From Spirochaetes bacterium GWF1_51_8 (GTDB taxonomy: Bacteria > Spirochaetota > Brevinematia > Brevinematales > GWF1-51-8): DNA of 53,108 nucleotides. A program made the position numbers and the translations under genes. Every line of letters begins with the position of its first letter. Position 1 is the stretch's first letter. The notes under the pieces are model-generated. The model saw only the letters and a list, made by a program, of their open reading frames with translations. It ran no database searches and was not told the DNA's origin. This document shows, piece by piece, positions 16,859 to 25,028 of this stretch. The stretch spans positions 44,564 to 97,671 of the forward strand of contig MIBE01000026.1 in assembly GCA_001829415.1 (NCBI GenBank), given 5' to 3'.

Positions 16859-17464
16859 CTATTTGGTATTCAGTTCCGCGAGCATGGATTTTACTCCGGA
16901 CAGCGCGCGCGAACGGTGCGAGACCTGATTTTTGATCTCTGTGGGCAATTCCGCCATCGAGAACCGGTACTGGAACTCGACCGGGAGAAACACGGGGTCG
17001 AACCCGAAACCGTTGTTGCCTCTCGGGAAATTCCCGATCATGCCGTAACATTCGCCGCGCGAGGTGAACACCATCCCGTCGGGAAGCAGCATGACCATCA
17101 CGCAGACAAATCTCGCGCCGCGTTTCTCGTCGGGGACGCCGTTCAGTTCGAGAAGGAGCTTATTAACCATATCGCTCTGGATGGGTTTCGGGCCGGCGTA
17201 ACGCGCGGAATGGATGCCCGGGCGGTTGTCGAGATAGAAGACCTCGAGCCCGGAGTCGTCGGCGAGCACGATGCTGCCGGGATACTTGGCGTGAATAGTG
17301 CGCGCTTTCTTGAGCGAGTTGGAGAAATAGGTATTGCCGTCCTCGACGATCTCGTCGGTAAACCCGACGTCTTTCAGGCTTTTCGGCTCGAATTCGAGTC
17401 CGGCGAACATCTCGCGGATTTCCTCGACCTTTCCATGGTTATGCGTTGCGACGATCAGTTTCAT
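16859..17464 (-). CDS. rdgB: RdgB/HAM1 dITP/XTP pyrophosphatase
   Basis: The 201-residue enzyme hydrolyses dITP, XTP and related purine triphosphates to monophosphates, keeping damaged bases out of DNA. Family motifs are THNHGKVEEI at the N-terminus, VLADDSGLEV, PGIHSARYAG, FGFDPVF and SHRSRAL. The ATG at 17464 follows GGGAGCGGGAA; the open frame upstream to 17518 crosses the promoter. It is the first gene of rdgB-udg-priA-mrdA-rodA, with a near-consensus promoter 26 bases upstream. Confidence 0.94.
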   Translation of the reverse strand: MKLIVATHNHGKVEEIREMFAGLEFEPKSLKDVGFTDEIVEDGNTYFSNSLKKARTIHAKYPGSIVLADDSGLEVFYLDNRPGIHSARYAGPKPIQSDMVNKLLLELNGVPDEKRGARFVCVMVMLLPDGMVFTSRGECYGMIGNFPRGNNGFGFDPVFLPVEFQYRFSMAELPTEIKNQVSHRSRALSGVKSMLAELNTK

Positions 17465-17489
17465 TTCCCGCTCCCGGATATGCTGAATA

Positions 17490-17518
17490 ATGATAAAGGA
17501 GCGGTATGTTCCTGTCAA
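17490..17518 (-). promoter_or_regulatory. Strong predicted sigma-70 promoter for rdgB-udg-priA-mrdA-rodA
   Basis: A perfect TTGACA (17513-17518, minus strand) is 17 bases from TATCAT (17490-17495). It is the only good promoter I see for the five-gene run downstream. Confidence 0.75.
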
Positions 17519-17568
17519 TCTTGGAGAATGTACAGGTGTTTATAGAGATGCAAGAAAAGTTCGAACGG

Positions 17569-18174
17569 CTAATTTACGATTTCGAGGTATTCGCCCCGCA
17601 TGGCGATGATAAACACGCCGTTTTTGGACGCATAATTTTTGACGGATTCGTTATCACAGGAGAGTGTACCCAGCAGAGCGATAACATCGCGGTCAGGATA
17701 AAACAGTTCTTTAAGATTACGAGCTTTTTCCAGAGCGGACTCGACTGCGTTATTGTTAATTTTGCTTTTCACTTCGACCGTATAGATTTTATTATCATCA
17801 CCGATAGCGATTAGGTCAAATTCTTCCTGCATCTTTGTCTGCGGGTTACGGAGTTTAACCCGAACGGATATATTCTGTATTTCGGTGCCGAATTTCTTTT
17901 TTAGAGCAAACGGAGCGCCGGGGAGAATAATATCTTCTATAACCGTGCCCAATCGATTGGCAAGCTCACCCCAGCGTTTATTGTGTTCCTGGCGTTCTCT
18001 GATACCTTCATTTTTAAAATCGGCCATCTCATTTTTAAAATCGGCCATCTCATTTTTAAAATCGGCCATCTCATTTTTGAAATCGGCCATCTCGTGCTTC
18101 AGATCGATCATTTCTTCCGCCAACCTTGACATTACCTCTTCAAGACGGTCAACTCGCTGTTCGACAGTGCTCAT
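17569..18174 (-). CDS. DUF3782-type coiled-coil protein with PD-(D/E)XK-like domain
   Basis: The 201-residue protein opens with a long coiled coil (residues 1-75), including four tandem EMADFKN heptads encoded by 21-base repeats. The C-terminal part (about 95-201) has EEFDLIAIGDDNKIYTVEVKS, here cut to its core D...VEVKS, the order expected of a PD-(D/E)XK nuclease fold as in DUF3782. DNA cleavage is not shown. The ATG at 18174 has GGAG at a 7-base spacing (a GTG one codon earlier is closer). Such proteins are common in cyanobacteria and other filament-forming or large-genome bacteria. It is not clearly part of the rdgB operon, which has its own promoter. Confidence 0.75.
   Translation of the reverse strand: MSTVEQRVDRLEEVMSRLAEEMIDLKHEMADFKNEMADFKNEMADFKNEMADFKNEGIRERQEHNKRWGELANRLGTVIEDIILPGAPFALKKKFGTEIQNISVRVKLRNPQTKMQEEFDLIAIGDDNKIYTVEVKSKINNNAVESALEKARNLKELFYPDRDVIALLGTLSCDNESVKNYASKNGVFIIAMRGEYLEIVN
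18009..18092. repeat. Four 21-base tandem repeats inside the DUF3782 gene
   Basis: Units start at 18009, 18030, 18051 and 18072. The first three are identical and the fourth has one change. Each encodes one coiled-coil heptad, EMADFKN; a degenerate fifth unit follows. Copy number could change by slippage without a frameshift. Confidence 0.92.
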
Positions 18175-18193
18175 CACTTATCTCCTCAAATAT

Positions 18194-18222
18194 AGAATAG
18201 CATAAAAAGAAAATACTGTCAA
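18194..18222 (-). promoter_or_regulatory. Strong predicted sigma-70 promoter for the DUF3782 gene
   Basis: A perfect TTGACA (18217-18222, minus strand), a 17-base spacer and TATTCT (18194-18199), 20 bases before the ATG at 18174. Confidence 0.7.
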
Positions 18223-18273
18223 CGGCAGGAAAGCATGAATAATGAGAATAAATAAAACAAATTGGAAAAAGTA

Positions 18274-18301
18274 TTTACTTTTTTCATTAAATTTGTATAA
18301 T
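18274..18301 (+). promoter_or_regulatory. Predicted sigma-70 promoter for the DUF1015 gene
   Basis: A perfect TATAAT (18296-18301) lies 16 bases after TTTACT (18274-18279), in the AT-rich divergent gap. A GCCGATAA just downstream (18309-18316) resembles a sigma-28 -10 but its TAAA is 17, not 15, bases away. Confidence 0.55.
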
Positions 18302-18368
18302 ATTACTTGCCGATAAGAATGAGGGAATTTCTTGATTCAGCAAATAAATAAGTTACGAGGTATCTTTT

Positions 18369-19697
18369 ATGACCGAAATTATCGAATTCGGGGCAATGCA
18401 TTACAACACGGAGAAAGTTCCCAATATCTCCAGGGTGGTTTGCCCGCCCTATGATATGATAGACGACGAAGCGAGGAAAGGCCTTGAAGAACAGGATCCC
18501 TATAACTTTGTCAGCGTCATTCTCCCCGAAGGCGACGGCGATGAAAAATACCGGGCCGCGATGCACCGGATATTCGGCTGGCTTCTCAGAGATGTGATGG
18601 TGATCGAAAGCGACCCCGGTTATTATATCTACGAGCAGACTTTCAATTTTGACGGCGAAGAGTTCTCGCGCCGTGGTATTCTCGGGCTCCTGAAACTAGA
18701 AGAGGAGTATGGAAAAACCGTCAAGCCCCATGAAAAAACCTTCGACCAGTTCATCGAAGACAGGATGGCGCTTCTCAAAGAAACTCAGTCCTCGTTGGAA
18801 AGCATTTTCTTCATGTATAAAGACCAGCAGAACACGATGAAGAAAGAGATCGACGGTAACTCCGCGCAGGAAACGTTGATTTTCGAGGCCGCGGACAATG
18901 ACGGCGGAATACACAGGCTCTACAAGGTCAAGTCCGAGTCGTCGCCGAGTATCCGCGCGTTCTTCGCGCAGCAGCCTGTTTATATCGCCGACGGCCATCA
19001 CCGTTACGAGACCGCGAGAAAATATATGTCGTTACAGAAGGCAGAACTGGGTCCGAAATACACCGGTAAGGAAGCGTTCAATTACATAATGGGCGTATTC
19101 TTCAACGTCTTCGAGCCGGGGATCAAGATATTACCCACCCACCGTCTGATCTCGAACAGCAATATCAATCCCGCCGAACTGTTGAAGAAGCTCGGCGAAC
19201 AGTATAAGGTGGCGGCTCTCGAGTTTACCGATAGCCGTATGGAACGCGCGGCCCGTGTGAAAATACGGAAGCTCCTTACCCAATACAAAGGCGCGGATAA
19301 GAAGGCGTTCGGGCTGGTTTTCAAGAAAATACCGAACAAGTTCTTCCTCCTCGTGCTGAAGGACGAAGTTCAGGTCAATGTCAACCGTCAGGTGTCGGCG
19401 GACCTCAAGGCGCTGGACGTCATGGTGCTCGAGGAAACAATTCTCGCGCCGCATTTTAAGATCACATCGGACGATGTCGAGAAAAAGATTTTCTACGTCC
19501 GCGGGGATAATAAGGCGTTCGAACTGGTAAAGTCTTCGGATTATGATGTGGCTTTTATTTTAAATCCTGTAAATCCTGTTAATGTTGTAAAAATTGCCGA
19601 TAATAACGAAGAGATGCCGCATAAATCCACGGATTTCTTCCCGAAACTGCTCAGCGGATTGACGGTGTTCTCGTTCAAGTATTCGAAGTTTAAATAA
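18369..19697 (+). CDS. DUF1015 family protein
   Basis: The 442-residue protein has the DUF1015 hallmarks: VVCPPYDMID near residue 23 (the usual PPYDVI), DPYNFVSVILPEG, a central YIYEQTF, and the near-invariant IADGHHRYETA in the middle. The family is widespread in bacteria and archaea; some members lie near serine-biosynthesis genes and a link to the ParB/SerK fold has been suggested, but the reaction is unsettled. No serine gene is present here. GAGGT precedes the ATG at 18369. A lipoprotein gene follows 24 bases later. Confidence 0.88.
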   Translation: MTEIIEFGAMHYNTEKVPNISRVVCPPYDMIDDEARKGLEEQDPYNFVSVILPEGDGDEKYRAAMHRIFGWLLRDVMVIESDPGYYIYEQTFNFDGEEFSRRGILGLLKLEEEYGKTVKPHEKTFDQFIEDRMALLKETQSSLESIFFMYKDQQNTMKKEIDGNSAQETLIFEAADNDGGIHRLYKVKSESSPSIRAFFAQQPVYIADGHHRYETARKYMSLQKAELGPKYTGKEAFNYIMGVFFNVFEPGIKILPTHRLISNSNINPAELLKKLGEQYKVAALEFTDSRMERAARVKIRKLLTQYKGADKKAFGLVFKKIPNKFFLLVLKDEVQVNVNRQVSADLKALDVMVLEETILAPHFKITSDDVEKKIFYVRGDNKAFELVKSSDYDVAFILNPVNPVNVVKIADNNEEMPHKSTDFFPKLLSGLTVFSFKYSKFK

Positions 19698-19721
19698 TTT
19701 CGGCGGCAATCGGAGGGATAT

Positions 19722-20642
19722 GTGAACAAACTGCCGGTTTACCTGTTGATATCGGTAGTGGTCTTTTTCAGCGGGTGCGATCGCGGACAAGGCGCTAAAA
19801 AGCTCGATGCGACTAACGACATGCTGATGGAGTACATTAAAGAAGATATTCTTAAAAACGCGGCCGGCGGAAATATCCAGCAGGGTAACACCGCGTCCGT
19901 GATGGAAGATGTATATACGACCAACCTGATTGCAGATAATACAAAGGCCGCCCCGGTGGTCACGAATGCGCCCCCGAAGCAGATACCGGTCGAGGACGAA
20001 ATCGCGATGAATAATCAGGCCGTGCCCGCTCAGGCGCTGCCCGGTAAAACGAAGGAAAATAACCAGAAGAAACCCGGAGATTATACATTGGATGAAGGCC
20101 TGCTGCCGGTCGAACAATCGGTCACGCCTCCGGGGAAACAGTACCAGCCGATAGACCAGGCGGATATTATTCCTCCTGCCGCTCAGCAGAAGCCTCAGAA
20201 GCAGGTTCAGCAGCAGCAGAAACCGCAGGCACAGCCCGCGGCATCGGTGTCGGGCGCCAAGGGAAGCTATATTAAGATGGGGAACGATTCGATCGGTCAG
20301 GGTGTGTCGCCTCGCGATTTCATCAAAATCACGCTTGCGGTGTTCACCCAGAATAAGAACGCCCGTTATTGCGAGTTTCAGCTTTATGCCGTTCCGGTCG
20401 GCCAGCCGTTAAAACGCACCGGGTATTTCCTGCTCGCGATATACAAATATATCGATGTGATCAATGGACAAGCCCAGTTGACCCGTTACTGGAACGGACT
20501 GAATGTTTACCAGCAATTTCTGCCGGTGGGTAAGTACAATATATACTTATATTACAAGGTAAAAAGCGCAAACGGCACAATTCTATATACCGACGGAAGA
20601 TACTGGGGGAACAGCAGGGACTTTTTTATCAGGTTATTTTGA
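19722..20642 (+). CDS. Hypothetical lipoprotein with Gln/Pro linker
   Basis: The 306-residue product starts with a lipoprotein signal ending FFSGC (Cys19), a relaxed lipobox typical of spirochaetes. A low-complexity Asn/Gln/Pro region (about 60-180, with QKPQKQVQQQQKPQAQPAA) follows. A folded C-terminal domain (about 180-306) contains SYIKMGNDSIGQGVSPRDFI and a Tyr-rich stretch ending in DFFIRLF. This suggests a lipid-anchored domain on a flexible spacer, facing the periplasm or surface. The start is GTG at 19722, with GGAGG at a 5-base spacing. No function is assigned. It precedes panD by 59 bases. Confidence 0.72.
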   Translation: MNKLPVYLLISVVVFFSGCDRGQGAKKLDATNDMLMEYIKEDILKNAAGGNIQQGNTASVMEDVYTTNLIADNTKAAPVVTNAPPKQIPVEDEIAMNNQAVPAQALPGKTKENNQKKPGDYTLDEGLLPVEQSVTPPGKQYQPIDQADIIPPAAQQKPQKQVQQQQKPQAQPAASVSGAKGSYIKMGNDSIGQGVSPRDFIKITLAVFTQNKNARYCEFQLYAVPVGQPLKRTGYFLLAIYKYIDVINGQAQLTRYWNGLNVYQQFLPVGKYNIYLYYKVKSANGTILYTDGRYWGNSRDFFIRLF

Positions 20643-20650
20643 GGGGAAAT

Positions 20651-20679
20651 TTGATTAATTTGCGGAATTCGTTTAATAT
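20651..20679 (+). promoter_or_regulatory. Predicted promoter for panD-flaA-flaA
   Basis: TTGATT (20651-20656), 17 bases, then TAATAT (20674-20679), 22 bases before the panD ATG. The flaA genes have no other visible promoter. Confidence 0.45.
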
Positions 20680-20701
20680 GTTTCGAGGGGAATAAATTTA
20701 C

Positions 20702-21058
20702 ATGCTGCTTACGATATTAAAGTCAAAGATACATAAAGCCGTGGTCACGGAGACCGATATTGATTATGTAGGAAGCATCACGATCGACGAAGACTTGATG
20801 AAGGCTTCCGGTCTGCTGCCCTACGAATTGGTGCATGTTTGGAATATCACGAACGGGAACAGGCTGGAAACCTACGCGATCCCGGGACCTGCCGGGAGCG
20901 GAGTGATTTGTTTGAACGGAGCGGCGGCGCACCTGAACAGGGCGGGCGACAGGGTGATAATTGCTTCTTTTGCGGCGATGACCCCCGAGGAGCTGAAGTC
21001 CCATAAGCCGACGATTGTGATTGTGAACCACGACAATAAAGTTGAAAAAGTGATATAG
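20702..21058 (+). CDS. panD: Aspartate 1-decarboxylase
   Basis: The 118-residue pyruvoyl enzyme makes beta-alanine for pantothenate and CoA. The self-cleavage site G24-S25 is in DYVGSITID, K9 is present in LKSKIHKA, and NGNRLETYAI holds the substrate Arg and Tyr. The usual C-terminal part, GAAAHLNRAGDRVIIASFA, is complete. The proenzyme should be cleaved to a pyruvoyl alpha chain. No panB or panC is in the window. It sits 25 bases before flaA on the same strand, so transcription may be shared with flagellar sheath genes. Confidence 0.95.
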   Translation: MLLTILKSKIHKAVVTETDIDYVGSITIDEDLMKASGLLPYELVHVWNITNGNRLETYAIPGPAGSGVICLNGAAAHLNRAGDRVIIASFAAMTPEELKSHKPTIVIVNHDNKVEKVI

Positions 21059-21083
21059 AGAAATCAGTTCTAAGGAGAGAGCT

Positions 21084-21899
21084 ATGAGATACAAATCGTC
21101 GTTATGGCTTGCGGCATTCATGGTCGCTGTGCTCATATCAGGGATGGTAAATTCTGTTTCGCCTTACGGTTTCAGTAAGGAGCAGCAGAACACGGTGAAC
21201 CTTCAAACTTTCGTTGTCTCCGACTTCGGCGATACTGTCGATAAAGCGAAGCAAGTGATCTGGAAGTCAAAGTTTTCCCGTTTCGCTACACCGACCGATC
21301 CTAAGCAGGTTATGAGCCCGCCTAATCCTAACTTCTGCGCTATTCAGTATATCAAGGGAAAACCCTTGGGTTTGCCCCAGGAAGTCGATACCAACCAGGT
21401 CTTTTGTCTGGGTATCAAGGCTCAGTGGATCAAGCAATCTTATAACTGGATAGAAATTATTCCTCACAAGGCCGACGGCAGTATGCCGAAGGATAAGTAT
21501 GAGGCTCCGGACCCTACGAAGAACACGAATGAAGATGTGACGAATATCACTCTTCCGGGCGTGATCAAGAGTCTCGATATGTGGGTATGGGGCGGTAACT
21601 ATCATTACTGGATTGAATTCTATCTTCAGGATTACAAAGGATTTATGCATCGCCTGAATGCCGGCGACCTTGCGTATATCGGGTGGAGAAACCTCAGAAC
21701 TCCGATCCCTCTGTATATTCCTCAAGCGGAATTCAATGTACCGTTTCTGAAATCGCTGAACCTCACGATGATCAAGCTATGGTCGTATCCTACCGAACGT
21801 ATCGACCAGTTCTTCGCGTATTTCGATTATCTGCAAGTCCAGACAGATGTATATATAGAGCGGTTTAACGGCGACGATCTGGCAAATATTAAATGGTAG
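21084..21899 (+). CDS. flaA: Flagellar filament outer-layer protein FlaA (copy 1)
   Basis: The 271-residue product is a spirochaete FlaA, the sheath protein around the FlaB core of periplasmic flagella. It has a signal peptide (about the first 25-28 residues), then the family pattern: VVSDFGD near the mature start, VFCLGIKAQWIKQSYNWIEI, PGVIKSLDMWVWGGNYHYW, a WRNLRTPIPLYIP strand, and the ending FFAYFDYLQVQTDVYIERF. FlaA is exported by Sec, unlike FlaB. GGAG precedes the ATG at 21084. Its end overlaps the longest frame of copy 2 but not that gene's chosen start. Confidence 0.9.
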   Translation: MRYKSSLWLAAFMVAVLISGMVNSVSPYGFSKEQQNTVNLQTFVVSDFGDTVDKAKQVIWKSKFSRFATPTDPKQVMSPPNPNFCAIQYIKGKPLGLPQEVDTNQVFCLGIKAQWIKQSYNWIEIIPHKADGSMPKDKYEAPDPTKNTNEDVTNITLPGVIKSLDMWVWGGNYHYWIEFYLQDYKGFMHRLNAGDLAYIGWRNLRTPIPLYIPQAEFNVPFLKSLNLTMIKLWSYPTERIDQFFAYFDYLQVQTDVYIERFNGDDLANIKW

Positions 21900-21913
21900 C
21901 CGGGAGGAAAACT

Positions 21914-22627
21914 ATGAGATTTCGTTGGATAACAGGTGGTATCACCTTATTAGTAATAATAGTAACAGCGGTAGCTTTCTCCCAGAACGCTTCGGAGAAG
22001 GCGGCGGGCCTCACTTCCCAGATGCCGGTCGTCGATACTAACGCCGGATTGGGCGGTAACCAGCTTCTCCAGAGATTTCTGGTGGAAGATTTCGAGTCCG
22101 CAGGCGAATGGTCGTCGTTTATGCCCCGCGATTACGGCGTAACCATGGCTATGCTCCGTGAGGGCGGCCCGATGAAGGTCACCAACGACGCGAACAAGTA
22201 CGTTCTCGGCGTCAAGACCGAATTCATGAAACGCGACTGGGGCTGGATGACAATCACTCCTCCCAAGCCGATCAAGATCCCCGGCATCACCAAGGCTCTC
22301 AATGTCTGGGTGGTCGGAAGAAACTATAAGCACAAAATGCTCATTATTCTTCGCGACTTTCTCGGCAGAATGAAGTTTGTCGATGTCGAGAAGCTGATCT
22401 GGACCGGGTGGAAGATGGTCACTATCCAGATACCTCTTACGATCGAACAGGATAACTACAAAATTACCGAAGAACGCGGTATTACGTTCCTCGGCTTCAG
22501 GATCGATTTCGATCCGGAAGATATTCTCGGTACTCCGTTCTATATCTATTTCGATTATCTTACTGCGGATACCGATGTATTTACCGAGGTCAATCAGAAC
22601 CCCGACGATATGTGGGACAACTGGTGA
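21914..22627 (+). CDS. flaA: Flagellar filament outer-layer protein FlaA (copy 2)
   Basis: This 237-residue paralogue has a signal peptide (about the first 23 residues, ending AFS), then FLVEDFESAGEW, YVLGVKTEFMKRDWGWMTI, PGITKALNVWVVGRNY, WTGWKMVTIQIP and YIYFDYLTADTDVF. These match copy 1 block by block, with clear divergence elsewhere. It is shorter through its N-terminal and middle loops. The ATG at 21914 follows GGAGG at a suitable spacing; an upstream GTG at 21893 is ignored. A strong terminator closes the unit 38 bases later. Two FlaA types are normal in several spirochaetes and may set helix geometry; which is FlaA1 or FlaA2 cannot be told here. Confidence 0.9.
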   Translation: MRFRWITGGITLLVIIVTAVAFSQNASEKAAGLTSQMPVVDTNAGLGGNQLLQRFLVEDFESAGEWSSFMPRDYGVTMAMLREGGPMKVTNDANKYVLGVKTEFMKRDWGWMTITPPKPIKIPGITKALNVWVVGRNYKHKMLIILRDFLGRMKFVDVEKLIWTGWKMVTIQIPLTIEQDNYKITEERGITFLGFRIDFDPEDILGTPFYIYFDYLTADTDVFTEVNQNPDDMWDNW

Positions 22628-22665
22628 TTGTATTGGACTTTTGAAAAAAACGTGGTACATTAACT

Positions 22666-22700
22666 AAAAGGCTGAGGGTAAGGGTCCTTAGCCTTTTATT
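22666..22700 (+). terminator. Strong intrinsic terminator after flaA-flaA
   Basis: A 12-bp stem with one G-T pair (AAAAGGCTGAGG at 22666-22677 with CCTTAGCCTTTT at 22686-22697) and an 8-base loop ends in TTTTATT. Confidence 0.9.
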
Positions 22701-22727
22701 ATGACGGGGTTTTTGTAGGTATCCGGT

Positions 22728-23771
22728 ATGAAAACATTATTTAGGGCGGGTATAGTTCTCAGAACATTTCTCTGCTTGAGCTCGATATCGTGCGGTGATG
22801 CTGTCGTGAAGCCTCCCGATAAGGTAATAGTACCCGATACGATAAAGCCCGATAAAGGCGGAGAACCGAAGCTCGAGCTGATACTTTTACGGAACCTCGC
22901 GGGGCACGATCAATATGTGTTCTACGTCCAGTTCTCGCCGGACGGTAAGAAGCTCGTTTCCGGCTCCGCCGATAAAACGATCAGGATATGGGATATCGAC
23001 GCCGGGATAGAAGAAACCCGGGTATGGGGAATTTACAACGCTGTCTGGGGTATCCCGGTGGCATATTCTCCTTCCGGGAAGTATATAGTCGGCGGAGTAT
23101 ACGAGAACCTGATTGTTTACGACGCCGCGGATAAAATGAAAGAGTTGAGCAAGCAGACGGCGCATGAGAAGGGTATTCAATCGTTGAAAATATCGCCCGA
23201 CGGCAAATATGTTATTACCGGCGGAGTGGACGGGACGATTAATGTATGGACGTTGCCCGACTTGACGCCGGTAAACAAGGTACAAGGACACGAAAAGGAA
23301 ATATGGAGTTTGTGCCTTACGCCGGACGGGAAATACCTCCTGACCGGCGGAGAAGACACACTGGGTAAGATTTGGTCGTTTCCCGACCTGACGTTGAAAG
23401 AGGAGATCAAGTACCATTGTTTTCCGATCGAGTATGTGGATATATCAAAAGACGGAAAGATGTTTCTGATGGGCAGCGCGGATTCATCCACCTCGGTTTG
23501 GAAATGGGGGCAGTATTCGGAACCTTTCAGGGTGCTGAAGGGGCATATGGGGAATGTGCTGGTTGCGGTATTTTCGAAAGAAGGGAAATATATCTTCTCC
23601 GGCGGGGAAGACGACGAGATTATCGCATTTAATATAGAGAGCGGACAAGAAGTCGCGCGATTAAAGGATCATTGGGGGGATGTAATGAGTTTGTGCGTAA
23701 GTCCTAATGGAAAGTATTTAGCTTCCGGTTCGCGTGATAAGACCATTAAAGTCTATCTTGTACAAGAATAG
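22728..23771 (+). CDS. WD40-repeat lipoprotein
   Basis: The 347-residue product has a lipoprotein signal ending LSSISC (Cys22), a Pro/Lys linker (about 24-50), and then about seven WD40 blades forming one propeller. Blade signatures are clear: VQFSPDGKKLVSGSADKTIR, SLKISPDGKYVITGGVDGTI, SLCLTPDGKYLLTGGEDTLG and the final SLCVSPNGKYLASGSRDKTI. WD40 propellers are protein-binding platforms; an anchored one would act in the periplasm or at the outer membrane. The partner is unknown. Only a weak ribosome site precedes the ATG at 22728. It is 9 bases before the PilZ gene, so they may be co-transcribed. Confidence 0.85.
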   Translation: MKTLFRAGIVLRTFLCLSSISCGDAVVKPPDKVIVPDTIKPDKGGEPKLELILLRNLAGHDQYVFYVQFSPDGKKLVSGSADKTIRIWDIDAGIEETRVWGIYNAVWGIPVAYSPSGKYIVGGVYENLIVYDAADKMKELSKQTAHEKGIQSLKISPDGKYVITGGVDGTINVWTLPDLTPVNKVQGHEKEIWSLCLTPDGKYLLTGGEDTLGKIWSFPDLTLKEEIKYHCFPIEYVDISKDGKMFLMGSADSSTSVWKWGQYSEPFRVLKGHMGNVLVAVFSKEGKYIFSGGEDDEIIAFNIESGQEVARLKDHWGDVMSLCVSPNGKYLASGSRDKTIKVYLVQE

Positions 23772-23780
23772 GGGAGCGGT

Positions 23781-25028
23781 ATGGATAAAGACAGTATTAA
23801 AAAATCGGAAATTGTTTCCGTATTGAATCAAGTACGTCTCAAGCACATCGGGGTGAGCGTCAAGGGGATGAATAACAATACCATCATTTCCGGTTTTGTT
23901 ACTAAAAGCGATTCTAATTATATGACCATTTTCTTCGATAAGATTCCCGATCTTATTCCTATCAAAAACCTGAAACTGACATTCGAGTACAACCGGATGT
24001 TCTATTCCTCTGAACCAGCGGATCTCCGCTCATTGAGTCTCCCGTTAAAGAATATCGATATGCTGATCCCGGAAGGGATGTCCAGCCACCTGATGAGGAA
24101 ATACACACGTGTTCAGCTCCCGCAGGACGGGATCAAGATGGCTATCCTGTCTCTGGAAAGCAGTTCCGATCAGCCCCAGCCGTCCAAGCCGAATATGGAA
24201 GAGCTTCCGCCGAATATGCAGAAAATCTATATCGAGCTTTCCGGTGAAAATCCAGATATCAAGAAGATCGTGCAGATGATCGGCGAGGAACTATCGCGTT
24301 ACTCCAGCTTCTACAAAACCAATATCTTCAAGGACATCAACAGCTTATCGCCGCTTGAAAAGGTCGTCTACCATTACCAGAAGACTTTCTGGATTAACGA
24401 CACCGACAACCTGAACAACTATGTTCATCTCGGAGCGAAGTACAACATCATAGGCTACGAGAAATATTTCGAGATGGCGGGTAAGACGCTTTCGCCCGAA
24501 ATCCTCGAGCAGATTCGCGCGAATTACCTCAACCGCAACGTGATCTCATATTGTATGGTGCCGATCCTGATCGGCGATCTCGTCTCAGGGGTGATCGAAG
24601 TCTCGGTGCCGAACGATCCCAAATACAAACACCTTACGATCTACGATATCTACTACATCAAGGGGCTGGCTGATATTCTCGGCGAAGTGGTCGTCAAATC
24701 CAAGATGAAGACCGCCACCGAATCGGACGCTTTTTCCGTCATCGATATTTCGATGGGCGGACTTCTCGCGAACACAAAGAACGTCTATTTAGCCCGTTCA
24801 TTCCCCGAAAACTCGATAGTCAAACTCGCGCTCTTTGTCAACGATAAAAAAGTAGAAGTTACCGCCAGGATTGTCCGTTACGACTATATCCCCGGGGAAA
24901 ACGCCGGGTTGAATATCGCACTCGAGTTCCTAACACTTACGGAAGAGAACAAGGCGGAAATCGGAAACTTTATCAGGAATTTCCTGAAAATATCGGTAAA
25001 GAGCGAGGCGCCTGGGGCTTCCTCGTGA
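23781..25028 (+). CDS. PilZ-type c-di-GMP effector candidate with large insertion
   Basis: In this 415-residue protein, residues 1-100 resemble the YcgR-like N-domain. RKYTR at 106-110 fits the PilZ RxxxR motif. The second PilZ motif, DISMGG (D/N-x-S-x-x-G), is not until 322-327. Between them, about 140-305, is an insert with helical and GAF-like features (NRNVISYCMVPILIGDLVSG, VIEVSVPND). The C-terminal strands (RIVRYDYIPGENAGLNIALEF) complete a PilZ barrel. Split PilZ proteins are known from spirochaetes such as Leptospira (DUF1577), which this may resemble. Binding of c-di-GMP is inference. Its stop overlaps the GTG start of the K+ channel gene (GTGA, 25025-25028), implying translational coupling. 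Confidence 0.68.
   Translation: MDKDSIKKSEIVSVLNQVRLKHIGVSVKGMNNNTIISGFVTKSDSNYMTIFFDKIPDLIPIKNLKLTFEYNRMFYSSEPADLRSLSLPLKNIDMLIPEGMSSHLMRKYTRVQLPQDGIKMAILSLESSSDQPQPSKPNMEELPPNMQKIYIELSGENPDIKKIVQMIGEELSRYSSFYKTNIFKDINSLSPLEKVVYHYQKTFWINDTDNLNNYVHLGAKYNIIGYEKYFEMAGKTLSPEILEQIRANYLNRNVISYCMVPILIGDLVSGVIEVSVPNDPKYKHLTIYDIYYIKGLADILGEVVVKSKMKTATESDAFSVIDISMGGLLANTKNVYLARSFPENSIVKLALFVNDKKVEVTARIVRYDYIPGENAGLNIALEFLTLTEENKAEIGNFIRNFLKISVKSEAPGASS

Noticed and set aside
18009-18092. CRISPR-like array
   Set aside because: Repeats are directly adjacent with no spacers and are in frame within a coiled-coil gene.
18309-18316. Sigma-28 -10 box (GCCGATAA) before the DUF1015 gene
   Set aside because: The nearest TAAA is 17 rather than 15 bases away, and a good sigma-70 promoter overlaps the region.
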